Shown piece by piece: positions 52,528 to 61,669 of a stretch of DNA of 64,000 bases. The position numbers and the translations under genes were made by a program. The stretch is from Candidatus Aminicenantes bacterium JdFR-78 (lineage in GTDB: Bacteria > Acidobacteriota > Aminicenantia > JdFR-78). Below the pieces are notes generated by a model. That model searched no databases and was not told the origin of the DNA. It worked only from the letters and a program-made list of their open reading frames with translations. Within the stretch, counting starts at the first letter, position 1. Every line of letters begins with the position of its first letter. The stretch covers positions 1-64,000 of the forward strand of contig MTON01000013.1 of NCBI GenBank assembly GCA_002010665.1. The letters run 5' to 3'.

Positions 52528-52634
52528 TTTGTATCCTCCTAAATAAATTAAAATATTTATTAGCTATGAAGTCAAGAAAATAATATAAACTCGGATTGCT
52601 AATGAAATTTCCTCAAAAGAGAAGGTGATGAATA

Positions 52635-52814
52635 TTATTTATTTTCAAGCATTTTCATTATATGTTTCGCTAAACTGTCTTTTATTTCATTATGTCTTGG
52701 GACTGGTTGGCAAATTTTGGTTTTAGGGTTTTGATACCAATCATGTCTTTTACCATGACGAATTAAAATACATCCCATTTCGTTAAGTTTTTTAATAAGT
52801 TCTTTCCTTTTCAC
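52635..52814 (-). CDS. hicA: HicA-like mRNA interferase toxin (GTG start)
   Basis: A 59-residue HicA. It starts with KRKELIKKLNEMG, has ILIRHGKRHDWYQNPKT with the catalytic His, and VPRHNEIKDSLAKHIMK. HicA is a double-stranded-RNA-binding-fold RNase. The start is GTG at 52814, overlapping the antitoxin stop by 4 nt (GTGTGA), so it is translationally coupled. It is short but complete for the family. Confidence 0.87.
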   Translation of the reverse strand: MKRKELIKKLNEMGCILIRHGKRHDWYQNPKTKICQPVPRHNEIKDSLAKHIMKMLENK

Positions 52815-53023
52815 ACTACATCAAGCTCCCCAACCCTCCGAATTGAAGGTATAACTCCACTACTGAGTTCCTTATAAATATCTCTCAAGTTTTCTTTTAG
52901 TTCCTCTATACTTTCTCCTTGCGTCCAATAATCAGGGTATTCTTCTAAGTATCCTATCCACATATTTTCTTCTTTCCAATAAATAAATCTTATTTTTCTT
53001 TTTTCTGTATTTTCATTCATCAT
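52811..53023 (-). CDS. hicB: HicB-like antitoxin
   Basis: A 70-residue protein with the partial RNase-H-like HicB fold: IRFIYWKEENMWIGYLEEYP, then WTQGESIEELKENLRDIYKE. It neutralises the HicA toxin encoded immediately downstream. In this module the antitoxin comes first and lacks a long C-terminal DNA-binding domain, a known short form. Confidence 0.85.
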   Translation of the reverse strand: MMNENTEKRKIRFIYWKEENMWIGYLEEYPDYWTQGESIEELKENLRDIYKELSSGVIPSIRRVGELDVV

Positions 53024-53068
53024 TAAAAACTTATAAAAATTAATGAGTTAAGTCAAGATAAACAATAG

Positions 53069-53830
53069 TCAAAAATTCTTAATAATAAAATCAGAGATGA
53101 GGGATATCATTTTATTAAAATGCTTGGAATCAGAATATCTGTGGTCTGCACCTTTAATAATTTCTAATTTACAGTTTTTTAAAAGAGAAGCTAAATTTTT
53201 ACTTTGATTAAGAGGGACTGATTCATCATGGTCACCATGAACTATTAAGACAGGAATTTTAATTTCTGATGCTATTTTATATACATTTATTTCTTCAGCT
53301 TCTTTGAGCAGAGAATAGTCTAATTTAAAGTTATCTCCATTAACTGAAGTGTAATCTATATATCCCTCATTTTTCCATTTTTCTATCAAATGTTCACCAG
53401 CCTGCAACACAAATAATTCATACAGATCTGATACAGGAGATTTTAGGGCCATAACTTGTATATCTTTGCTTCTGGAAGAGGCTAAAATACTTGCAAGCCC
53501 ACCAAAACTCGAACCAATTAAACCTATTTTTGAGTAATCCAATCTTTTCAAAAATTGGATTGAAGTTAAAACATCATCGACTGCTTTAGAAATTGTAATA
53601 TTTCCAAGTTCTCCTTCACTTTCGCCATGACCTGTGAAGTCGAACCTGAAGGTCGAGATTTCACTTTCATTTAAAATTTTTTCTAATATTAAATTTGTAA
53701 TGCTGTTTTTATCAGTTGTAAAGCCATGACATAAAATTACTACTTTCTCTTTTTTAGGAAAAATAGGGTTTGATAAAATTCCACAAAGTTTGAATCCACT
53801 GCTGTTTTTGTAGAATATCTTCTCTTTCAT
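53069..53830 (-). CDS. Alpha/beta hydrolase
   Basis: A 253-residue alpha/beta-hydrolase: HGFTTDKNSITNLI (oxyanion side), GHGESEGELG, nucleophile GLIGSSFGG (GxSxG), LIVHGDHDESVP (acid) and GADHRYSD (His). The triad is complete. It most resembles serine esterase/peptidase-type hydrolases; the substrate is unknown. It is divergent from rpiB with a shared ~85-nt promoter region. Confidence 0.85.
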   Translation of the reverse strand: MKEKIFYKNSSGFKLCGILSNPIFPKKEKVVILCHGFTTDKNSITNLILEKILNESEISTFRFDFTGHGESEGELGNITISKAVDDVLTSIQFLKRLDYSKIGLIGSSFGGLASILASSRSKDIQVMALKSPVSDLYELFVLQAGEHLIEKWKNEGYIDYTSVNGDNFKLDYSLLKEAEEINVYKIASEIKIPVLIVHGDHDESVPLNQSKNLASLLKNCKLEIIKGADHRYSDSKHFNKMISLISDFIIKNF

Positions 53831-53877
53831 TTTGTTTCATGTTAACATAAATTGATTTTCATTTTAAGTTTTTATTC

Positions 53878-53906
53878 TTGACTTAATAAAAATAGAATAA
53901 GATAAT
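53878..53906 (+). promoter_or_regulatory. Promoter for rpiB, leaderless layout
   Basis: TTGACT (53878-53883), a 17-nt spacer and GATAAT (53901-53906). The ATG at 53915 begins 8 nt after the -10 box, so the transcript should start at or one to two bases before it. There is no SD. This is among the strongest promoter matches in the window. Confidence 0.6.
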
Positions 53907-53914
53907 GATTAGTA

Positions 53915-54376
53915 ATGATTGCAATTGGTTCTGACCACGCTGGATTTAGATTAAAGGAAAAAATAAAAGATTTTTTAAAAAAAAGGGAAGTGGAATTTTA
54001 TGATTTTGGACCTGAAAACGAAGATTCAGTGGATTATCCAGATTTCGGGGAAAAGGTTGCCAAGGCTGTATCACAGGGGAAGGCAGAGCGAGGAATATTA
54101 ATCTGTGGTTCAGGCCTTGGTATGACAATTGTTGCAAATAAGTTTAAAGGAGTTAGGGCAACTCTCTGTCATGATGAATATACAGCTAAAATGAGTCGCG
54201 CTCATAATGATTCTAACCTATTAACTCTTGGTGCAAGAGTTTTGGATGAGGAAATGGCATTGAAAATTGTGGAGATTTGGTTGGACACGCCTTTTGAAGG
54301 TGGGAGGCATTTAAGAAGATTAAATAAAATTAAAGAAATAGAAGACAAAAATTTTATTGAGGGAGTTAGCAAATGA
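53915..54376 (+). CDS. rpiB: Ribose-5-phosphate isomerase B
   Basis: A 153-residue RpiB of usual length. It interconverts ribose-5-phosphate and ribulose-5-phosphate in the pentose phosphate pathway. It has IGSDHAGFRLKEKI, the active-site Cys in ILICGSGLGMTI, RATLCHDEYTAKMSRAHND and LTLGARVLDEE. It overlaps the next gene by 4 nt (ATGA), so the two are co-translated. Confidence 0.95.
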   Translation: MIAIGSDHAGFRLKEKIKDFLKKREVEFYDFGPENEDSVDYPDFGEKVAKAVSQGKAERGILICGSGLGMTIVANKFKGVRATLCHDEYTAKMSRAHNDSNLLTLGARVLDEEMALKIVEIWLDTPFEGGRHLRRLNKIKEIEDKNFIEGVSK

Positions 54377-55812
54377 GTGATTTTTATTCCAAAGTTAAAA
54401 ATTTGATTGATAAGGTTGAGAAAAATAATATATGGCGTCAGCACGAATGTTTTAATCTTATTCCATCTGAAACAACCCCAAGTTTACTGGTAAAAATATG
54501 TGAGATATCAGACCCAGCAGGAAGATATGCAGAGCATCGAACCATGAAAGGGGAAGAGATTTATTTTTATCAGGGCACTGATTTTATAAAAGAGGTTGAG
54601 TTAGAGACACAGAAGGAAATGTCAGATTTTTTCAATTGTACTCGTGTTGAGCTAAGGCCAATTAGCGGACAGATGGCAAATGAAGTTGTATTTAAGGCAA
54701 TGGTGAAATTTCTTAATAGAGAAAAGTCTTTTAATCAGCCATCAAGAAAATTAAGGGCTGTAATGAATAATGAGTTAACAAAAGGGGGGCATTTAAGTTC
54801 TCAGCCAATGGGGGCTTTGTTTAATTATGTAGAGGAAGATCCATCCACAGGTAAAGAAAGGGTTATAAATTTTCCAGTTCGCTCTGACAATATGTATCAA
54901 ATTGACACGGAAAGGCTTGCAGAGCTTCTCGAAAAAAATAAACCTGAATTAATAATTTTTGGGAAAAGCATGTTCTTGTATCCTGAACCCGTAAAATTTG
55001 TTTATGATTTTGTTAAAGACTGGAATCCAAGACCAGTAATTATGTATGATATGGCACATGTTCTTGGACTTTATGGAGCTTTTCAAGAACCTTTAAGTGA
55101 AGGAGCTGATATTGTGACTGGAAGCACTCATAAGACATTTTTTGGACCTCAGAGAGGAATTATTGTCAGTAATATAGATGAAAATGACTCATTGAAAAAG
55201 CTATGGATAGATATAAAGGGGAGGGCATTTCCTGGTTCAACCTCAAATCATCATTTAGGTACTTTGCTGGGCTTACTAATGGCAGTATATGAGATGAATG
55301 CATTTAAAAGGGAATATCAGGGGCAGGTTTTGAAAAATTCAAAAGCTTTTGCAAAATCATTGAAAAGCTATGGAATTAAAGTTGAAGGAAATGAGCAAGA
55401 TGGATTTACTCAAACTCATCAAGTTGTGATAAGGGTGAGAGAATATGGAATAGGAAATGAAATAGCGAGAAGGCTTGAAGAAAATAATATAATCACCAAT
55501 TATCAGGCATTACCAGATGATGAAAGTTTTCTTGAGGCAAGTGGAATAAGGATGGGGGTTCAGGAAATGACACGGTTCGGAATGAAAGAAAAAGATTTTG
55601 ATACATTGGCTGGTTATATTGCTGATGTAGTGATTCATGATAAAAAAGTTAAAGATGAAGTAATTAAATTCAGAAAGAATTTTCTTGAAATGAGATATTG
55701 TTTACCTGCAGATAAAGCAATTCCTCTTGTTGCGAAAGTTCTGAATTCTTTATTACCTTCTTCTGATTATGCAAAAATTTTTGCAGATAATTTATTGAAA
55801 TTGTCATCTTAA
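54373..55812 (+). CDS. Serine hydroxymethyltransferase-like PLP enzyme
   Basis: A 479-residue PLP-dependent fold type I enzyme that resembles GlyA but is diverged and longer (GlyA is usually 410-430). The start has FNLIPSETTPSLLVKICE, with YDMAHVLGLYG (cofactor Asp/His) and the lysine site TGSTHKTFFGPQRG. It might transfer one-carbon units from serine to folate or act on another amino acid. It is co-translated with rpiB. Confidence 0.75.
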   Translation: MSDFYSKVKNLIDKVEKNNIWRQHECFNLIPSETTPSLLVKICEISDPAGRYAEHRTMKGEEIYFYQGTDFIKEVELETQKEMSDFFNCTRVELRPISGQMANEVVFKAMVKFLNREKSFNQPSRKLRAVMNNELTKGGHLSSQPMGALFNYVEEDPSTGKERVINFPVRSDNMYQIDTERLAELLEKNKPELIIFGKSMFLYPEPVKFVYDFVKDWNPRPVIMYDMAHVLGLYGAFQEPLSEGADIVTGSTHKTFFGPQRGIIVSNIDENDSLKKLWIDIKGRAFPGSTSNHHLGTLLGLLMAVYEMNAFKREYQGQVLKNSKAFAKSLKSYGIKVEGNEQDGFTQTHQVVIRVREYGIGNEIARRLEENNIITNYQALPDDESFLEASGIRMGVQEMTRFGMKEKDFDTLAGYIADVVIHDKKVKDEVIKFRKNFLEMRYCLPADKAIPLVAKVLNSLLPSSDYAKIFADNLLKLSS

Positions 55813-55832
55813 AATTAGAAAACTGATTTCAA

Positions 55833-56423
55833 ATGAAAAAAACTAAAAAAGAAATATTTACATTGGCGAATCAACTTACTTTTTTCAGGATACTCCTTGT
55901 TCCAATATTTATATTTTTCATGCTTTATAAAAAAGTAAATTTTGCTTTTTATGTATTTATTCTGGCTGGAGTAACTGACGGGCTTGATGGCCTGGTTGCA
56001 AGAATGTGGAAACAGAAAACTCCTCTTGGGACTTTGCTTGATCCAATGGCTGATAAACTCCTTCTTGTCTCTTCTTTCTTAATTCTTTCATTTCCATCAG
56101 TTAGCTATCCAAATACCATTCCTATTTGGCTTACTATTTTTGTGGTAGGAAGAGATGTGCTGATTGGAAGTTCTGCCTTATTTATATATTTAACTCGAGG
56201 AATAAAAACATTTAATCCCACTATTTTGGGTAAGGTGAGCACTATTTTTCAGATATTGACTGTTTTACTGGTTCTTTTATTTAATTATTTGCTCCAAAAA
56301 AGTATATATCTCCAAGGATTATTTTTAATAACTTTATTTTTTACCATAACTTCAGGACTTCATTATCTTTATGTTGCTATTCAATTAATTAAGATGAAAA
56401 CTACGAATTTAGGGAGAGATTAA
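55833..56423 (+). CDS. pgsA: CDP-diacylglycerol--glycerol-3-phosphate 3-phosphatidyltransferase
   Basis: A 196-residue membrane enzyme of the CDP-alcohol phosphotransferase family. The full motif D-x2-D-G-x2-A-R-x8-G-x3-D-x3-D is visible as DGLDGLVARMW followed by GTLLDPMADKLL (about residues 50-75). It makes phosphatidylglycerophosphate. It is 20 nt downstream of the SHMT-like gene and converges with the WcaJ-like gene with a 4-nt 3' overlap. Confidence 0.9.
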   Translation: MKKTKKEIFTLANQLTFFRILLVPIFIFFMLYKKVNFAFYVFILAGVTDGLDGLVARMWKQKTPLGTLLDPMADKLLLVSSFLILSFPSVSYPNTIPIWLTIFVVGRDVLIGSSALFIYLTRGIKTFNPTILGKVSTIFQILTVLLVLLFNYLLQKSIYLQGLFLITLFFTITSGLHYLYVAIQLIKMKTTNLGRD

Positions 56424-57862
56424 ATACGAGCGGTTTTATCAATAAAGCCTTTTTTCAAAGTCATCCATAGAATTTTAAGGTCAAGTATTAAGGACCAATT
56501 TTCAATGTAATATAAATCATATTCAATCCTTTTATCAAAAGGGGTATTCTGTCTTAAACCATGGACCTGAGCCCATCCTGTTATTCCAGATTTTACTTTA
56601 TGACGAAGCATATATTGAGGGATTTTTTCCCTGAATTTTTTAACGAAATAAGGTCTTTCTGGTCGAGGCCCAACAAGACTCATTTCACCCTTTAAAACAT
56701 TGAAAAGCTGGGGTAGTTCATCAAGACTAAATTTTCTCAAAAACTTACCGAACCTTGTCAAACGGGGATCATCTGGTCTTGCCATAATCGGCCCTGTCTC
56801 TTTTTCTGCGTCAGGGACCATTGTTCTGAATTTGTGCATCATGAAGGGTTTTCCATCCATTCCAACCCTTTCCTGATTGTAAAAAATTGGACCTCTTGAT
56901 GTGAGCTTTATTAAAATCGATATTATTAAAAAAAGTGGAGAGGTGATTATCAAGGCAATAAATGAAATAACAATATCCATAATTCTTTTTACGACACTTC
57001 GCCAACCTTGAAGGGGAACATCATTGATGTTTATTATTGGTATGCCATCAAGGTCTTCTATTGATGATCTTAGTGTTATGTATTGCAATAGATCTGGCAC
57101 GAGTCTTACATTAACTATATAATTATTCGCTGTTTTAATAACATTTATAATTTCTTTAGCTTCTTCTAATGGTAATGTGATGAATATTTCATTTATATTT
57201 TCCTCTTCTAATAGGGAATTTAAATCGTTTATTTTCCCAATTACTTTTAAATTATCAATTACATTTTCTCCTAATTTTTTATTGTTATCCAAGTATCCAA
57301 TTATTTTATACCCAAGAGTTTGATATTGAACGAGTTTTTTAGCTATTGACCTTCCTTGTTCTCCAGCACCAATAATTAAAACTTTTCTTAGATTATGACC
57401 TTTCTCATATGAACGTTTTAAAAATAAGTGGACTTGACTTCTGAAGATTAGTACGAAAGTTATAAAGAAAATAAAATAAATTACAAGAAATAAATGGGAA
57501 ATCTGAAAATCTATTCTGAAAAGAGGTTTGGGGCCTGAACTATAGGCGTGAAGATAACTTAATATTCCAACAACAATTACAATTGTGAGAACTAAATTAA
57601 TAAATACTACAAAAAATTCATCTAATTTATTTCTTTTAACTTTAATTTTATAAAATCCTTGAAGATAAAAAATGAAAAGATGAAGCAGGATAAATAATGG
57701 AAAGATAAGGAGATATGAAGAAAATGAAGGAATTCCTTTTGGAGCAGGGATGAGGGTTGAATAGAATCTAAAAAAGAATGCTCCAAAAAAGGAAACAATT
57801 AATGCCAATAAGTCACTTAAAAGGAAATATCCTATTATTTTTTTGAATTTGTTCTGTATCAT
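56420..57862 (-). CDS. Undecaprenyl-phosphate sugar phosphotransferase, WcaJ/WbaP type
   Basis: A 480-residue polyisoprenyl-phosphate hexose-1-phosphate transferase. Four to five N-terminal membrane segments precede a CoA-binding-like cytoplasmic domain (LIIGAGEQGRSIAKKL). The bacterial sugar-transferase domain starts near residue 290 with KRIMDIVISFIALIITSPLF and has SLDELPQLFNVLKGEMS and VGPRPERPYFV. It starts a glycan by loading a hexose-1-phosphate on the lipid carrier. It overlaps the upstream GT4 by 4 nt. Confidence 0.92.
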   Translation of the reverse strand: MIQNKFKKIIGYFLLSDLLALIVSFFGAFFFRFYSTLIPAPKGIPSFSSYLLIFPLFILLHLFIFYLQGFYKIKVKRNKLDEFFVVFINLVLTIVIVVGILSYLHAYSSGPKPLFRIDFQISHLFLVIYFIFFITFVLIFRSQVHLFLKRSYEKGHNLRKVLIIGAGEQGRSIAKKLVQYQTLGYKIIGYLDNNKKLGENVIDNLKVIGKINDLNSLLEEENINEIFITLPLEEAKEIINVIKTANNYIVNVRLVPDLLQYITLRSSIEDLDGIPIININDVPLQGWRSVVKRIMDIVISFIALIITSPLFLIISILIKLTSRGPIFYNQERVGMDGKPFMMHKFRTMVPDAEKETGPIMARPDDPRLTRFGKFLRKFSLDELPQLFNVLKGEMSLVGPRPERPYFVKKFREKIPQYMLRHKVKSGITGWAQVHGLRQNTPFDKRIEYDLYYIENWSLILDLKILWMTLKKGFIDKTARI

Positions 57863-58977
57863 AACATACTATTTTTAAAGTATTTGTATTTTTCTTCAAT
57901 AAATTTTTTTATTTTTTCCTTAAATTTTTCTCTTGAAAACTGCATTGCATTTTCTCTTATTTTAGCTTTATTAAAATTCAATTTATTACACTTGTCAAGT
58001 GCTTTGAGCAAATCATTAACTTCTGATTTTGTAAAAAAAACACCTGTTTTATCGGGAATAACGGTTTCCTTTGCACCACCTTTTTCATAGGCTATAACAG
58101 GTATCCCACATGCCTGAGCTTCAAGAGGAGCTATTCCGAAATCTTCTTCTCCAGGAAGTAGAAAAGCTCGTGCATTTTGATAGAGTTTTAAAAGTTCATT
58201 ATCAGATATATCTCTTAAAAATTCTATATTGGATTTAGCTATTCTTTTCAATTTCTTGTATTCAGGACCAACTCCAACTATTTTAAGGGGTTCTCCAGTA
58301 ATATTAAATGCCTCTATAGCTAAATCAATTCTTTTATATGGGACAAGGGCAGATACAATTAAATAGTAATCTTTACTTCCATTTTCACTGGGTCTAAAAA
58401 AATCAGTATCCACTGGAGGATGAATAACTTCAGCTTCTCTTCTGTAATACTTTTTAATTCTTTGAGCTACATTATGGGAATTTGCTATAAAATAATCAAC
58501 CCTGTGCGAGGAAGATTCATCCCAGAGTCTCAAATAGCTTATAATAGGTGGAATGAAATAGCGATGAAAAAAGGGGAGCTTTTCGTGTTCAAAATATGGA
58601 AAGTATTGATTCCAGGCATATCGCATCGGTGTATGAACATAACAGATATGTAAGGCATCAGGTCTTGGAATAATTCCCTTTGCAACGCAATGGCTACTGC
58701 TTATTATCAAATCATATTCCTGTAAATTAAATAGCTCAATTGCTAAGGGGAAAAGGGGTAAATAATAACGATATTTTCTCCTTAGAAAAGGGAATTTCTG
58801 TATGAAACTCGTTTCTATTTCTTTTTCCTCAATTATTTTTGTCTGGGAACCTTTGAAGTGAAATAATGTGAAGATTTTTGCCTCAGGAAAAATTTCCGCG
58901 AGAACTTCAAGGACTTTTTCTCCGCCTCTTCTGCCTGTAAGCCAATCATGGACAAGAGCAACTTTTATATTTTCCAT
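57859..58977 (-). CDS. Glycosyltransferase family 4 (WbaZ-like)
   Basis: A 372-residue GT-B enzyme. It starts with VALVHDWLTGRRGGEKVLE. It has YVHTPMRYAWNQYFPYFEH, VSALVPYKRIDLAIEAFN and the donor motif EEDFGIAPLEAQACGIPVIA. The sequence type resembles WbaZ mannosyltransferases, which act after a WcaJ/WbaP step, and it is co-encoded with such an enzyme. The sugar is not certain. Confidence 0.87.
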   Translation of the reverse strand: MENIKVALVHDWLTGRRGGEKVLEVLAEIFPEAKIFTLFHFKGSQTKIIEEKEIETSFIQKFPFLRRKYRYYLPLFPLAIELFNLQEYDLIISSSHCVAKGIIPRPDALHICYVHTPMRYAWNQYFPYFEHEKLPFFHRYFIPPIISYLRLWDESSSHRVDYFIANSHNVAQRIKKYYRREAEVIHPPVDTDFFRPSENGSKDYYLIVSALVPYKRIDLAIEAFNITGEPLKIVGVGPEYKKLKRIAKSNIEFLRDISDNELLKLYQNARAFLLPGEEDFGIAPLEAQACGIPVIAYEKGGAKETVIPDKTGVFFTKSEVNDLLKALDKCNKLNFNKAKIRENAMQFSREKFKEKIKKFIEEKYKYFKNSML

Positions 58978-59036
58978 TAAAATAACCTTAGCTGTTTGAT
59001 TATAAAAAGCAGGGGAGAAAATGTCAATTACAATTG

Positions 59037-60266
59037 TTAATAATACTTATTTATTAGACGAACATTTTTCTCAATTTTTCTTATTAAGAACTTCTTTATT
59101 TTTTCTATAAATTCCTTAGGCCATGATCCATGATTGATGTGATAGTTCAACATTCTTCTATTTACTGTGGATACATCCTCATATTTTCCTTCTTTCATTA
59201 AAAGTTCTCTAAGTTTTTGCCATAAATCGGGATTTTCACTTTTAGCAGGAGTATAATATTCATCTTTTACCTCTATTTTTAACTGTTTATCAGGTCCATC
59301 AATAATTAAAATATTTTCTCTTTCTGCTAATTCTATTGCTGCTTCTTTTATCTTTTCTTGTTCCTTTTCAATTTCTTCAATTCTTTTTTTCAATTGTATT
59401 TTTTCCTCTTCGAGTTCAGAATATTTTGCAACTAATTTTACTCCTGGATCATTACGATATTCATTAATGTCAAGCTTTTCCATTTCTTTTGGATGTCTCC
59501 AAAGCGGGCAGATATTCTGGTATTCACACCAGTCACATAAGGGAGACTTGTTAGGAGGAAATTCTTTGCAGGATTCAATTTCCTGAATTTTTTCTATAAC
59601 TGCTCCTTGAAGTTTATCTAATTCATCAAGCTCTCTGAATGAAACTATTTCTTTATTAAACATGAGATAATGCCAGATTAGTTTTGCTTTTTTTGCTTCA
59701 GGCCAGAGTTTTAAAATAGCTAAATGATAAAGTGCCATTTGCCAGTCTTTATCAGCTTCCTCTTGCGAGATTAAAAATCCTGATGTTTTATAATCATGGA
59801 TTTCAAATATTTTTTCTTTGTCATTCCAATCGAGCCTATCTATAATTCCACTAAAGGGATATTCAATATCACCATATCTTATCCAGAAATTGATCCTTTG
59901 TTCTGTTCTAACCACCTTTGCCTGATTAAATGGTTTATACTCACGATAATAATCAATCAAACAATTCTTTCCTTTATTAAAATAATCTTCAGGTGAGAAT
60001 TCATCATTTACGATCTTTATTCCTGAATGATAATTTTTCTCCCATAATTGAGTATATTTATCAATCAACCATTCTTCGGATCTTACTACTCCATGTCGAA
60101 CAGAGTCATAAAGTTCCTTTAGAGCTTCATGAACCCTATTACCAAGAAAAGACTCAATAGTTTCCAGTTCACTCTCTTCTTCATCTATATATTTGTACTT
60201 ATAGTAAAGCTTACATTGGTCAAAACTTTGGATTCGGCTTATTGAGAAGGGTCTCACTCTTTTCAT
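59037..60266 (-). CDS. PD-(D/E)XK nuclease family protein (RecB/Cas4-like)
   Basis: A 409-residue protein. It begins FSISRIQSFDQCKLYYKYKY and has the nuclease core FSGIIDRLDW, then FEIHDYKTSGF. The Cys set SPLCDWCEYQNICP with an N-terminal Cys suggests a 4Fe-4S cluster, as in AddB, Cas4 and RecB-type exonucleases. A coiled-coil region follows (about 275-320). It probably processes DNA ends in repair. No CRISPR or AddA gene is adjacent. SD GAGG precedes the ATG. Confidence 0.82.
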   Translation of the reverse strand: MKRVRPFSISRIQSFDQCKLYYKYKYIDEEESELETIESFLGNRVHEALKELYDSVRHGVVRSEEWLIDKYTQLWEKNYHSGIKIVNDEFSPEDYFNKGKNCLIDYYREYKPFNQAKVVRTEQRINFWIRYGDIEYPFSGIIDRLDWNDKEKIFEIHDYKTSGFLISQEEADKDWQMALYHLAILKLWPEAKKAKLIWHYLMFNKEIVSFRELDELDKLQGAVIEKIQEIESCKEFPPNKSPLCDWCEYQNICPLWRHPKEMEKLDINEYRNDPGVKLVAKYSELEEEKIQLKKRIEEIEKEQEKIKEAAIELAERENILIIDGPDKQLKIEVKDEYYTPAKSENPDLWQKLRELLMKEGKYEDVSTVNRRMLNYHINHGSWPKEFIEKIKKFLIRKIEKNVRLINKYY

Positions 60267-60315
60267 CTCATTCCTCTATTTTTAGAAATGATAATTTTCT
60301 TTTCATAAACTGTCA

Positions 60316-60347
60316 AGGATTAATCTTTTTTTTGAGAAGTTAATCCT
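60316..60347. promoter_or_regulatory. Inverted repeat between divergent genes
   Basis: AGGATTAA (60316-60323) and TTAATCCT (60340-60347) form a perfect 8-bp inverted repeat with a 16-nt loop, between the divergent nuclease and methyltransferase genes. It may be a repressor operator or a weak hairpin. No regulator is known. Confidence 0.25.
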
Positions 60348-60429
60348 GATTTTTAAAAGACTGCTTGAATAAATGAATTTAGGATTTTATTGATACTTCA
60401 AATATAATATGATATCTCTATAAGGTAAA

Positions 60430-61422
60430 ATGAAAATCAAATTACTTAAATATCTTGTCTGCCCTGAATGTAAAAGTCATTTTGAAATTACTGTGCAGAA
60501 AAGAGAGGGTGAGGAAGTGATGGAGGGGGAATTATTATGCAATAGTTGCGATAAAACCTTTCCAATAAGAAGAGGTATTCCGAGAATATTAATGGGTCAG
60601 GATTATCACTTAAAAAAAGAAACACAGAAAAATTTTGCTTTTTCCTGGAAAAAATTTTCAAGTATTTATGAAGATGAAAGGGATTTTCTCGATTGGATAT
60701 ATCCAAAAAACAAAGAGTTCTTTAAAAATAAAATTGTATTGGACGCAGGCTGTGGAACAGGCAAACACGCTTCATTTGCTTCCCAATTTGGAGCAAAAGA
60801 AGTGATTGCATTTGATTTAAGTGATTCTGTAGAAGTTGCTTTTGATATAAATCGTCAATTGGATAATGTTCACATAATTCAGACAGATATATATTATTTG
60901 CCCTTTAAAGAAGACTTTGACTATGTTTATTGTATAGGCGTTCTCCAACATCTTCCAGATCCTGAGAAGGGTTTTTATAATTTGTCCAAATTATTAAGAA
61001 AGAAAGGTTGGATATCAATATGGGTTTATGGATATGAGGGAACAACTTTTGTTAGAAAATTTATAGATCCGATTAGAAAGCATTTGACATCCAAAATGCC
61101 TCCCTCATTAGTGTTAGCTTTAAGTTTTTTTCCTGCCACTATTTTTTACTTACTAGCAAAGGGATTATATAAACCGCTTTCAAAGTTTAAACCCACTACA
61201 AAAATTTTGAAATTCATGCCAATGAGTTCTTATATTGTTTACATTTCTCAATTCAATTTTCTTCATATTTTTAATTCTGTTTTTGATCAATTAATTGCAC
61301 CCATAACAAAATATTTCTGTAAAGAGGATATCGAGGAATGGTTTAAGAAAGCAAATTTAAAAAACATTAAAATTTCCAATCGTAATAATATGAGTTGGAG
61401 AGCTACTGGGCAAAATTTTTAA
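60430..61422 (+). CDS. Class I SAM-dependent methyltransferase with Trm112-like zinc ribbon
   Basis: A 330-residue protein. Residues 1-60 form a Trm112-like zinc ribbon (YLVCPECKSHF, then CNSCDKTFPIRRGIPRIL). A class I methyltransferase follows with LDAGCGTGKHASFASQFGA (SAM motif I), VIAFDLSDSV and DYVYCIGVLQHLPDPEKG. The substrate is unknown; similar proteins are common in glycan and natural-product loci. A weak SD (AAGG) lies five bases before the ATG. Confidence 0.85.
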   Translation: MKIKLLKYLVCPECKSHFEITVQKREGEEVMEGELLCNSCDKTFPIRRGIPRILMGQDYHLKKETQKNFAFSWKKFSSIYEDERDFLDWIYPKNKEFFKNKIVLDAGCGTGKHASFASQFGAKEVIAFDLSDSVEVAFDINRQLDNVHIIQTDIYYLPFKEDFDYVYCIGVLQHLPDPEKGFYNLSKLLRKKGWISIWVYGYEGTTFVRKFIDPIRKHLTSKMPPSLVLALSFFPATIFYLLAKGLYKPLSKFKPTTKILKFMPMSSYIVYISQFNFLHIFNSVFDQLIAPITKYFCKEDIEEWFKKANLKNIKISNRNNMSWRATGQNF

Positions 61423-61669
61423 AGCTTATTATATTAATATTCTAAAATCACCATAAATTCTAAAGGGATTTTTAGGTATAGAATTATAAAACCAATAATT
61501 ACTTTCTCTTTTATTTTATTAATGATTTTTCTCTTGCTTAAAATTTAATTGTCATAATATCCAATTGCCTTTAATTATTGACAATAGTTTATTGGTGTGT
61601 TAAAGCAGTTAAGAGCAAAATGTGCTTTATCCTTCCTTTTGAAAAATTAAAAAGAGTGAGGAGGACTGC

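Noticed and set aside
52528-52634. CIRCE heat-shock operator near clpB
   Set aside because: No TTAGCACTC-N9-GAGTGCTAA pattern is present.
59037-60266. Cas4 nuclease
   Set aside because: The fold and Cys set are shared, but length, coiled coil and lack of any CRISPR context favour a RecB-family nuclease.
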